DNA from: Cucumis sativus
Taxonomy: Eukaryota > Streptophyta > Magnoliopsida > Cucurbitales > Cucurbitaceae
Direction of reading: 5' to 3'
NCBI RefSeq assembly: GCF_000004075.3
Contig: NC_026658.2
Span: 14,744,075 to 14,808,074, forward strand
Length of the DNA stretch: 64,000 bases
This document shows, piece after piece, positions 13,519-23,480 of this stretch. The notes under the pieces were generated by a model. That model worked only from the letters and a program-made list of their open reading frames with translations. It was not told where the DNA came from and did not search any database. The position numbers and the translations under genes are program-made. Every line of letters begins with the position of its first letter. The first letter of the stretch is position 1.

Positions 13519-15719
13519 TTTTAATAATTTAATTTTATTCGATAATAATTGTATTTATCTATTTAGTATCAAATGTTAAATTACGAATTTGAGTAAGAAA
13601 ACTAAATTCAATTCTTATAATAATACTCCATAAATAATAATATGTATGATTTCATATATATGTATATATGTTTGTAAATATTGTCTATTAATTGTAAAAT
13701 TTATTTATGAAAGGTAAACTAAAATATAATTATAAAGTTAGAAACACTAATTTGTAATGTTTTTCAAAGTTAGAATCTATTTGAACGAAATAAAAACTAA
13801 TTATCTGATGTAATAAAGAATGGGATATTGTTTTAGGATGACAATTGTATGCAAATTCATTTATGGTGAAATAAGAAGCGAAATAATTGGTAGGAATAAT
13901 GAATGAAAGCGGGGAGTGGGTGGTTTTGATTAATTAGTGAATTAAGCAAAATACATATGATATGAAAAAAGTATAGTGGAATCCAAAATGAGATTGAGGT
14001 CACATTCTCTCTTTATTCAAATAATTACAACCAATCTTGAACTGTGTGACAAAAGTTTTGGATTATCTCAAACTTTTATTATAAAACAACAATAACAAAA
14101 ACCAAAGAAACACAGAAAAAAAAACTACATGCAAGTTGAAAGGAAAATTTCAATTGGCGTTAAAAGGTTTTGTAATAAGGATTTCTTCGAAAACAAAAGA
14201 GAGAAATATCGACAAACTAATAACCTAACCACTAATCGATAAAATTGACTGTATTTGATTTTTATTCGAAGTTTAAATATTTTGTCAAACGTTCTATTTT
14301 TAATAATTTTTTTTATAATATTTATTTTTCTTTTCATCAATATTGTAAGTGTGATATAATATTGGAATTTTCCTTCTAAACGAAAATCAATATAACGTGC
14401 AACTTAAGATGATATCAAGTGTAGACCAAGACATTTTCAAGCTTTTGCATTGCTATTTCCTCCCTATTATATTGATTTCCACTTATGGTGATATTTCAAG
14501 TCCACAAGGTGAGAAGGAGAAATGTTAATTAATATGATACTAAATTGAGATAGTTGCAAATATATCAATGTTGTAAACAATTCATTGATAGATTATAAGA
14601 GTTTTTTAGCCATATAAGTCTATCACTAATATATAGGCTTTGTTATATTTACAATTTCTTTTAAAAAAATATTGTTATATACTTAACTATTAGTCATAAA
14701 CTTAATCCTCATTATAATTACTCTAATTATTAAAATTTCTTTATCTAACCACTAATAAGATTCTAGATTCTAGAGTTAAATTTGATTTGGGTAGATGAAC
14801 TAAGTATAAAGCATAAAATTAGTTAAGAGAACTGAAAAGAAAGAAAATATCATTAGTGTTCAAACCCAAATTGACAACCATAGACTAGTCCTTGTCCACA
14901 CCATGGTCCAACCAAAAAGAAAAACCATCAAACAAAATGCTAGAACAACAAGCCACCCTATTACATTTCCTAGAGTTAATGACACAAAGTAAACATTCAA
15001 ATATTAATTAACTTTATAAAGGTAAGAACAATTTAATACTATTTATATAGGTTGAGGACAATTTATAAGAAACTTTTAGGAATCACAAAACAAAACAAAA
15101 AGGAAGTGGTCACAAATATAGCTTTTAAACTTTTCACTACTCAAAACTAGCCTCCAGTTTTGTAAACTTGTTGGACTTATTTTTCTCGTTGCTTCTCGTC
15201 CAAAGTTGACATCGATATTTTGTATAAAAACTAACCTTATAAACTTATATCCACAACTATCAATTTTTTAGCTATCTTAGTAAATAATCCCTTAACAACT
15301 ATCAATTAAAATCTTTTCAAAAGTTAAAAACTAAACCATTAAATATTTTAAAAAATAACGCAAGTTAAGTGTCAACTATGTAGATAATTGATATTTGAAA
15401 AAAAAAGCATGTAAATCTTGGTTCGAAAAAAACTGCATCGAATATTTTTCAAATACTAAACAATCTTTCGAAATCTTTTACCAAGAACTAACTCTTGTTG
15501 AATTTCCTAGGGTAATCTTCTAAAAAAAAATTGAAAAGTAATGTTGTCAAATTTTAGATAAAAATGTTGCTATAAATTCGTATAATGTTTGAGAAATTAT
15601 GTAAAGAAATATAGGATTGAATAGAAATATGACAGTAGTTTTACTGTCCTTGTAAACCCATTTCTTTCTTTGAGGTATATAAAAAAAATGAGGGTTTGTC
15701 TACTACACTGAAGTTGAAA
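10234..15719. other. Long AT-rich gene-poor intergenic stretch
   Basis: The first part is the WRKY promoter side, with a GAA-repeat leader near 10257-10280. The rest is AT-rich with scattered poly-A/T runs, a short CA repeat at about 11350-11370 and a TA microsatellite near 13490. No open frame has recognisable domain content and no splice-compatible exon chain was found. Confidence 0.6.
13483..13516. repeat. (TA)n microsatellite
   Basis: An uninterrupted TA run of about 16 units in intergenic DNA. Confidence 0.95.
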
Positions 15720-16070
15720 AATGGAACCCCACAACCATAGGTGTGTTGATTGGTTTACTTCAAAGTGAGCAAAGATTTGTCTACTTCTGGCTTTGACTTT
15801 TCACACCCGACCCTACAACCAGACCAGTGGTTTGTTTGACTGAGTGTCCAGATCCGAGCCTTAGCCACGGTACACACCGAAGCAAAGAAGTCAATGGTTT
15901 CTGTGAGACACCTTGTATTAGGGCCCCAGTTGTGACTCAAGGATCTCGTGTTTGAAGGATGGAGCGGCTCCGAGGTGTCCCAGTCCTTGCTTTGGATCCC
16001 ACACTTGACCACGACTCGTGTCGGACTCCTTTACATCCAAACAAAAAGAACACACACTACAGATCCCCTT
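15720..16070. other. GC-richer island of unknown nature
   Basis: About 350 bases with GC content near one half, far above the flanks. It has an open frame on the minus strand (15755-16012, 85 codons, no family recognised). The 8-of-10 inverted pair GAGACACCTT (15903) and GAGGTGTCCC (15971) encloses GGGCCC, and there is a second short inverted pair CACGACTCGTG near 16010. It may be a transposon or LTR remnant, a structured RNA or a CpG-rich regulatory block; the sequence does not decide. Confidence 0.35.
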
Positions 16071-16276
16071 CCTCCAACCCACCTATTTTCCATATCATTT
16101 TATTTTGTCGGATTTGAATTTTGTGTTTATTTGCTTTCTGCAGTTTTTAAAAGGGGGATTTTTCTTTTCGAAATTTAAATTTTTTCATGGATTTACTGTC
16201 CAAAATATGACAGGACAGAGTTACTTGTGTCACTATCAGTCTACTGTTATTGTCCATGATTTATCATTGATGTCCA

Positions 16277-16282
<6 letters not shown>

Positions 16283-16308
<26 letters not shown>
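16283..16308. repeat. Poly-T run
   Basis: Twenty-six consecutive T. This could be a retroposed poly-A tail on the minus strand or a plain slippage product. Confidence 0.9.
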
Positions 16309-16597
16309 ATCTAACGGTGGATGGCTTGAGAGTATGGAGAAAAAATGGTTTTAATTTCCCATTTCAGATGTTCTAAATTATTCCATGCCTTTTTTTTTTC
16401 TTTCTAGATATATAATTTTAATGGTGGTAAGATAGTAGCATGACCAACCACAGTAAGTGGTGAGGGCCTGTATAGGTGACAGAAGAAAGAGAAGGAAAGA
16501 TAAGGGAGCTGATGATAATTAGTAGACTCCAATAGATATAACATATATTGTATATGGCTTGAAAGTGTAATAACAAGTGAGATTCAAATGAAAGTTA

Positions 16598-16810
16598 TTG
16601 TTTTTCAACTATAGGTACAAACATAATTCGGGCATCGGTTCTCTTGGCTTTAACAGTACTTATCCCCTGCCCCTCTTGGGAGGACTTGATCTCCGAGAAC
16701 TTATCCATGCTTCAACAAGAGCAGATATGGATGAAACTGATTCCAGAGGTTTTGTAGCAACTGTCAACAACCAATTCCCACTTACAAAGAACGTTTGTGC
16801 ATATAGGTAG
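16598..16810 (+). other. Isolated exon-like open stretch, family not recognised
   Basis: A 70-codon frame whose later part, from about 16627, reads like real protein (for example GGLDLRELIHASTRADMDE and GFVATVNNQFPLTKN) with balanced composition and more GC than its flanks. The sequence before it ends in TTTTTCAACTATAG, a fair splice acceptor. No neighbouring exon is visible. It may be a captured gene fragment or a leftover of a lost gene. Confidence 0.3.
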
Positions 16811-17285
16811 AGATTATTTTCTCGTACAATATGTGTCAAAAGTTTTAATATTCCTATCTAAAATTTTAATTACTAGAAGAGTAACTTTTAACAGTGAGTA
16901 AGTGATCACAACTTTAATAATGAAAAAGTTCATAACTATTAAGGTAAAAAAAAAAGGGCTGAAATTCCTCCGTGATGACTGTTTAAAGAATTTTTGCATG
17001 GATGAATTATTTATAGTGCTTTGAATGAGATTTAGCTCTTAAGTTGAAATGAAAAATGGTCTTTTGTTTCTATCAGCTGTGTATGAAAGTATCATATTGA
17101 CCTCAAACCATATTAGAGGGTTCGAAGCTAAAATGGATTATTTTGCTTCTTTTCTTAATTTCTCATTAATTATACCTTTCTCTCTATTTTGATATTTGGT
17201 TGTTTTAGCTTCATCTTCTCGTTTCTCATTCTAACTTTATGTCTTCCTTGTTTATCATCAAGCATACAATTTTTCATTAAAAAAC

Positions 17286-17580
17286 TACAAAGAAGAAAGA
17301 GAATTTTTGTTTGGAGAAGGAAGAAAAAGAGAAGTCGGTAAGAGAAGAAGAAATAAAAGAAAACAGAAGCATAAAAAGATGACGGAAAATGCAAAAAAAA
17401 AAGGAAAGGAAAGAATAAATGAAAAAAACAAAAAAGAAGACAAAAACGAATAAAAAAACAAGAAAGAACAAAAAATTTGAAAGTAAAAGAAGAAGAAAGA
17501 AGAAAAAAACGCATAATAAATAAACAAGAAAAAGAAGATCGAACAACTGCAAGAGGAGGAGAAGAAAAGGAAGAAATGTT
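17286..17580 (+). repeat. Polypurine (A/G) tract of about 300 bases
   Basis: The plus strand is almost all A and G across this interval, with very few C or T. Its complement produces three overlapping Phe/Leu/Ser-only open frames on the minus strand, which I do not treat as genes. Confidence 0.9.
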
Positions 17581-19029
17581 AAAAGTGTAATTTCATAAAA
17601 TATCAAAGATTCAAAACAACTATTTTTCATTTCAAACCTTAGAAAAAACCTATTTTAGGATAATAACACTATATTAAAATAATTTCAAATATGAAAATGT
17701 CTATAAACACAAAAAAATTAGACCCATATTTATAATATAGTCTATCAATAAACTTTCATAAATTTTTCTTTACTTACATTTTTTTTTACCTGAAAGATGA
17801 GATTGTATATGCTAATACTTGTTTTCCTGGTGAGGTAAGATTGGGAATGACAAGTGTATCCGTCGAATCATCGTTGGGCTTCTATAATTTGGGGCCAAAG
17901 AGTCCATGTGTATAACTGAGAAGCTCATCTTTTGACGGATCGAGATGACGAGCTAGCCCACGTCAGGTGTATGGGCTCCACGTAAGGCCACAGCTGGCAG
18001 TCGGAATTTGAATTGTTTGTTTTTTCCGCGAGATTACCGGCGAAGAAGAAGGCTCCACGATGACGTGTGCGCGAACGTGAAGGGCAAAATTTTGTAATTC
18101 CTTCATAATATATATATTAATTTTTATTATCAATTAATCTTGTTGACGCCAGATAATTAATTCTCAAATATTATATTTGTGGGAAACGATAAATCAATTT
18201 TAAAAAAATCAACCATCAATCACAAAAGTGAAAGTTATGTTATTAAAGGCAGACTTTAATTTCTATATATAACAAATCACCTCATTTTTAAAAACATAAA
18301 TTTTAAAGGTTAAAAAAAGACTACGACACCACACTTATATATAGGTATTTGGTTTAATGGTAATGTGTTTTTTTAGAATATAATAATAATAGTGTGATAA
18401 ATAGTAATAATGTAATAATATAATAATAATGTGTTTAGTACACATTATAAATCATCATCGCCCATAATTCTTTCCGTTTAAAAAATGTTAGCGTGTACTC
18501 AAAAGAAAAAAAAATATTAATAGTCTTTTCAACTATTTTTGAGAAAATATAAAAAAAGTACTATGTTTTAGGAAGAACTTTCCATTTATGATTCTTATTA
18601 AAAAGAAGAAGAAGCTATAGATAGAAAAATAAAACAAAATTATTTACAAAATATGATCACCTAAGTTTACTTCATAAAATTTTTATGAATTTGAAATTTT
18701 GGGTATATTAAACTTTCAGAAAAAAGAAAATTGGTAAAAATTTATGATTAATAGCAATCTAGATTTTTAATTTTGTCATTTGTGTTAGTTAGATTAATAA
18801 ATATAACTAAATTGAAAGGTTGAAAAGGAAGGTTAAATCTTTGAAAATTAAGCTATACATTTTAAACCATTAAATTGATTTTTTTTGGGTTTAGGGTGAA
18901 GATTTCGCTACCAAATATTCAAAATTCTTAAATTTCAAACTCATTATTAGTATTTATCTATTTATTTTTTAACGTATAAGCCTCCAAAATACATTACGTT
19001 GTAGTTTCGCGGTTCTCATCTCCTTCGAA
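17581..19029. other. Upstream region of the CDK-inhibitor gene
   Basis: Mostly AT-rich, but 17850-18080 is GC-richer and carries ACGT-core motifs: CCACGTCAGG (about 17958), CCACGTAAGG (about 17978) and ATGACGTGTG (about 18060). The first and third contain the TGACGTG hybrid G/C-box in opposite orientations. Such motifs bind bZIP factors in plants. This block lies about 1 kb upstream of the SIAMESE-related start and could be a distal promoter element. Confidence 0.4.
19005..19012 (+). promoter_or_regulatory. E2F-like site beside the start of the CDK inhibitor
   Basis: TTTCGCGG fits the plant E2F consensus WTTSSCSS and stands 17 bases before the ATG, so it is probably in the leader or core promoter. 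E2F control of cell-cycle genes is well known; whether this site is used is not shown. Confidence 0.35.
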
Positions 19030-19257
19030 ATGTCGCCACCGGAAATGGAGAAGACCGACAAGAACGGTGATGAGTGTCTAACTCCAAAGAGCTGTGCATG
19101 TAGAATTCCGAAGGTTTTCAAATGCCCTCCACCGCCCAAGAAGAAATCGTTTACCGGCCGGAAGCTGGCCCCTCCGACAAGGGGTTATTTCCAGCCTCCC
19201 GATCTCGATACTCTGTTTTCCATGCCGCCTTCATCACGATGGGAAGCTTGTACTTAG
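19030..19257 (+). CDS. SIAMESE-related cyclin-dependent kinase inhibitor (SMR)
   Basis: Small plant-specific inhibitor of cyclin-CDK complexes; the family promotes exit from mitosis and endoreduplication and often responds to stress. A single exon codes for 75 residues. Family motifs are clear: CLTPKS (16-21) followed by RIP (25-27), then CPPPPKKK (32-39) and the C-terminal YFQPPDLDTLF cyclin-binding-like segment (53-63). The small Lys/Pro-rich size is normal for the family. The first ATG is used; the next in-frame Met (codon 6) would also keep all motifs. An E2F-like TTTCGCGG lies 17 bases upstream. It is convergent with the unknown gene at 19670-21387. The subfamily member cannot be fixed from sequence alone. 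Confidence 0.88.
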   Translation: MSPPEMEKTDKNGDECLTPKSCACRIPKVFKCPPPPKKKSFTGRKLAPPTRGYFQPPDLDTLFSMPPSSRWEACT

Positions 19258-19669
19258 CTGCATCACGGTATTCGATTCGCCAAATTTACAACATCATAGT
19301 CGGAATTTTAACTGTTTGATCGATTCGTTCATCAGTTTCGTCACTCTGGATCCTCTGTTCGTGAAATTTGGAGGTTTCTTGTTCTTCCGAGGGCATAGAT
19401 TTATTACTTGATTTGGTGTAGGCAGAATTTCAATACATGTATTTTGAATGAATTACTTTGGAAACGTTGGACGGAATAATTGGATTTAAATCAGTTGAAT
19501 TTCGTGGACTGGTTCGGTAGAATCTCAATCACTTCATTTCACATTCACAGACATCTCTTGGATTGAATTGTCGCATACTTGCAAGAACTGTTTCATCTCT
19601 AAGAACACATACATGCACACATTTAAATTTCTCGAGAGTAGATACAGATCGGATTCAAGATGTTCAACA

Positions 19670-21387
19670 TCAGGGATCCAAGGATGGCAAAAGCACAGAA
19701 AAGTACTGCTCAAACTCTTGATCAATGGTTGGTTTGATAGGCTTGGATTCTGTCTCTGCATATTTGAATGATTCAGTATTAGTTTGTGTAGGGAAAAAGC
19801 ATAAAACTCACCCAACATCGCAAATCTTTGGTTTGAAAATACAAAGCACCAAACAGGGAAAGAAAGAAAGAAGAAGAGAAGGAAATTTCTATTATTCCTA
19901 ACGACATTTTTTAAAGCTGTATTGGTCTGGTTTAAATCTTCGTTCCATCATTAAATTTTGCCACTTATTTCATTCAAATTTTCATATAATATGTGAACAA
20001 GAAATGAGAATTTCAATACCTGTATCTACGCTCCATCTCCCAGATGACAAAACGAAGTTTTGCTTGGAGTCTGTGGGGAGGAGCAAGTTTTGAGCACTGC
20101 CACTGCAACATTCCTCATAAATGCAGCCATATTCACGGCTTCCAAACTCCAATAGATCTTCCTCATGGCCATAGCTTTTCTGCAATTTATCTTTCCCACC
20201 CTGCATTCGAACTTGCTCTTCGGACATCTCTTTACTTTTGTCTATTGCTATTTTTGTAAGAGTGCTTTCTTCTCCTTCTCCTTCTCCTCCTTCTCCTTCT
20301 CCTTCTTCTTGTTCTTCTTCTTGAGGTTGGTCGTTAAACTTGAAGTTATCTTCTCCATGGGGAATGCTAATTGATCTTGGACCCCAACGTGGTAGCTTTG
20401 ATGTGGGTAAACTTAGTTGATCAATTAGCAGCCTTCTTTTGTTTTTAACATCAACGGCTTCTGTATTCCATGATTGACAGCCATGGAGTCTGGACGGAGT
20501 TTCAAAGTCCACTGATGTTGGTCTGTTAATGATTCTGTCAAAGTTCCATTGCACAATTAGTATTTTAGGGAAGTAGGCATTTAAGCTTCACCTATCTTTT
20601 TGCCGCTTACTTAATTCTGATGTACTTTTTGCTAGATGATTTGAATGACTGCACAGAATGAAAGTGTAACTTAGAGTACTTTTATTTGAGTCCAGTGTTT
20701 TTCTCAAATCTCGAAAATGGAAGGAATCCTTTGATTTTGTTGCATCTTCTTTTCATCATTAGACTAGGGTTTTTGAAGAAACAAAAAAACTATATATTCA
20801 GTCATTCAAAATTTTAAATATCTATAGATAGGGGAACAAAAAAAAGAAAAAAAAAGAAAGAAGAGATTGACAAGAGAGTGAAAACCAGATCAAACGTCCA
20901 ATCCTAACCCAAAAGAGAAGGCAAAAGCACAGAAAACCATGAATATTAGCCAAGCAATTAGAAGATCCATCAGCATGGGCAAATCATAAAACAAAGGGAG
21001 TATTCATTTTAAAATAAAATGACCAATTTCCCCCCCATAAAAGAAAGAAAGAGATTGTAATTTCTACAAACGAAATTCCCCCTTAAGACACAGCCAAAAT
21101 GCAGAAAACCAAAGTCAAAATTGGATATAATCTTGGAAAAGACAGCCTCCAAACTGAAACTAACAACAAACATACACAGAAAACAACCCATTAAAGAAGC
21201 CATCAACAAACTGCACATAAAGGCAGAAGTCCTTGAAAAGAAAGATTCAAGATCTGTTTTTCCTTCCTGTATGTTGTACATCACAGGTTGTTCATAATTA
21301 GCCATGGCAGCCAAAACAGAGAGAGAGAGAAAGGTACCTGTCAGTGTCAAAGTGAGATGGATGATGATGTCGGTTGTTTTGGTCCAT
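19670..21387 (-). CDS. Uncharacterised plant protein with acidic Glu/Gly tract
   Basis: Three exons, 21387-21338, 20534-20020 and 19755-19670, join with GT-AG sites in matching phases to about 216 residues. I do not recognise the family. The N-terminus is His-rich (MDQNNRHHHPSHFD), followed by a basic stretch (VKNKRRLL) and SLPTSKLPRWGPRS. A glutamate/glycine run of about 25 residues is encoded by a TCC/CTT microsatellite on the plus strand. The C-terminus ends with an acidic-aromatic segment, DQEFEQYFSVLLPSLDP. There is no signal peptide or membrane segment, so a nuclear or cytosolic place is likely. It is convergent with the SIAMESE-related gene. The short first exon is supported by its splice phase and by continuing open frame, not by homology. 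Confidence 0.7.
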
Positions 21388-23480
21388 TATCAATTGACAA
21401 TGGTGAAGAAAGAGAGAAGAAAATGGCAGGAAGCCAACCAAACTATATGTTTCGTTCGTGTTGATGAATAAAAGAAAGTGAAAAGGTTGGGAAGGAGAGA
21501 TTGGATTTGAGGACTTTGAGAATATTTTAATTACAGTATTTGTTTATGCCTCGTATTTATCTATACATATATATCTTATTATATCTGTGTTTATAGGTTT
21601 GGTCTTATAATTTATCGTTCCAAGGGGCACCTGGCTGAGGCTAAGGAAGCATACTGCACATGATTGCTTCCAATTCTCTTGTCTCACTCATTCACTCAAC
21701 CCACTGGTTTGCGAACGGCACGCCTTTTCCTGCCTTCTTCTGACGGCGCATGTGGGGAGTGCCACTCCTCATTGCATATCTCTTCTTCCTCGTTTCTCAA
21801 CCTTGTTAAAATATTTAAATTTTGAATTACGTTCCTTATAATTTGTTTTTTTTTTTTTATACAAAAGGATTTCGAGGATAATACATGTTTCTTTGATTGG
21901 ACAGTGGGTGGTTTAATGTTATACTATTTTATTCTAAACTAGTATACTACTGTATTACTAAATAGGTTAAAAGTACTGTTTTACTTGTTCAACTTTAGTT
22001 GTATATTTTATCGATAATAGTTTAAGGCAATGGTTCAAGTCCAAGGACAACATTCTTAGAATTTTGAGCGTTTCAAAGAATAAATTCAAAGCCTTGAGCC
22101 ATAGGTCTACCTTGTCGAAACCACACAACATTGAAGACTCTACATCTATGCTTAACATTGTTGATAATGCACATGTGTCAAGTGGATGTTAAATGGTAGA
22201 CTTGATAAATATTTATATTAGTGAAAAAAGTTGAATTCTAATTAAGTGTTTAGTCAAATGAAAAAACTTTGTGTATTAACTTAAGTATTTATTAGTCGTA
22301 TTTGACTCGATATCAAATGGGTGTGAGCTCTTTTGCAGGTCAACTGGGATAGATTCCTTAAACCACAAGAATTTTGCATGGAGGCAAGCGACTCGGACAA
22401 GCTATGTGCCCAACATACTTCTAACCGTTTAATTTTATGTAATATAATTTTAACAAATCTTATATAACAAGCCACATAATATATGGACCAAAATAGTGTT
22501 TTAACGAAATTGTCTCATGCTAGTATTAAAAGTTTAGAATCATTTGAGAAACAAGAATTCACAACCTTTAGATGTTTGTATTGTTTACTTGATATGTAAT
22601 TAAACGTTTTGTTTGATGGTAAATTTCTAATACTATTATACAACCTACCATCTCTATTCATAATTTGACATGTCACTAAATAATATATTAGTTTATTATG
22701 TGAACATCACATTATTATTATTAAATGATGTCATCGTGGTAAATAATGAATGGAACTAGATTCTCTATATATTAGGATAATACTAAAATTTTTTCTATTC
22801 AATACCATAGATGTAGTAGTTTGAATTAACCCACGTTTCCATCACAAATTTGAAAGGGTATTCCTCAGGCATTCTACAACATTTTCTTTAATGCCTAGAA
22901 ATTGATGTCAAATCATTATTGAGCAATTGCATCGGCACATATTCACCTTGACTCGTGACTTTAGGTTGAGCACAATAGTGTCTAATTGGCTAGAATTCTA
23001 CCACATATATTAACAAAGTTACAAATGTCATAATTTGTCTAAAGCCAAATTTCAAGTCCAAAGAGTGTTATGAAAGGTCACAGGGGCACTACACTAAACC
23101 GAGACCAGAAATCTTGAGCGAGAATGTTACTTCTTTCCTCGAGTTTTGGTTGAGAAAAAAATTATAATTACAATTTAACTAATATATTTGAGGCATTAAT
23201 TAAATAGATAGGGTATGGTATAATATCAAAAGAGAAAAGGAAAAGTTATAGTTTTGAGAAGTAAATTCACTAATAATAATAACAACAATAATAATCCGAT
23301 ATAATTGTGGAACCGAAGGATCAAGAAGGTTCACGAATCATCTTCTTTGCGCGTTTCTTTTGTATAAATCCACCTTCCATTCCATACACTTGGATTCTTA
23401 CAATTCCTGAATTTTGTATTTCACTTCGCATTAATCTATATCTTCATTTACTTAGGGCTTCCTTCGATTCCTTAACGGCT
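21388..23480. other. Intergenic, with repeat-like middle
   Basis: The right-hand 150 bases are the leader and promoter of FES1. The left side is the promoter of the unknown minus-strand gene, with TA-rich and GA-rich runs. The middle (about 22000-23150) has higher complexity and could be transposon-derived, but no coding domain, terminal repeat or target duplication was seen. Confidence 0.5.

Noticed and set aside
16477-16500. String TGACAGAAGAAAGAGA resembling the start of miR156h
   Set aside because: It matches only the first 16 bases as I remember them, and no complementary arm for a hairpin lies within about 200 bases.
17170-17630. Three overlapping Phe/Leu-rich minus-strand open frames
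   Set aside because: They only mirror the polypurine tract; the composition is not protein-like and there is no domain or splice context.
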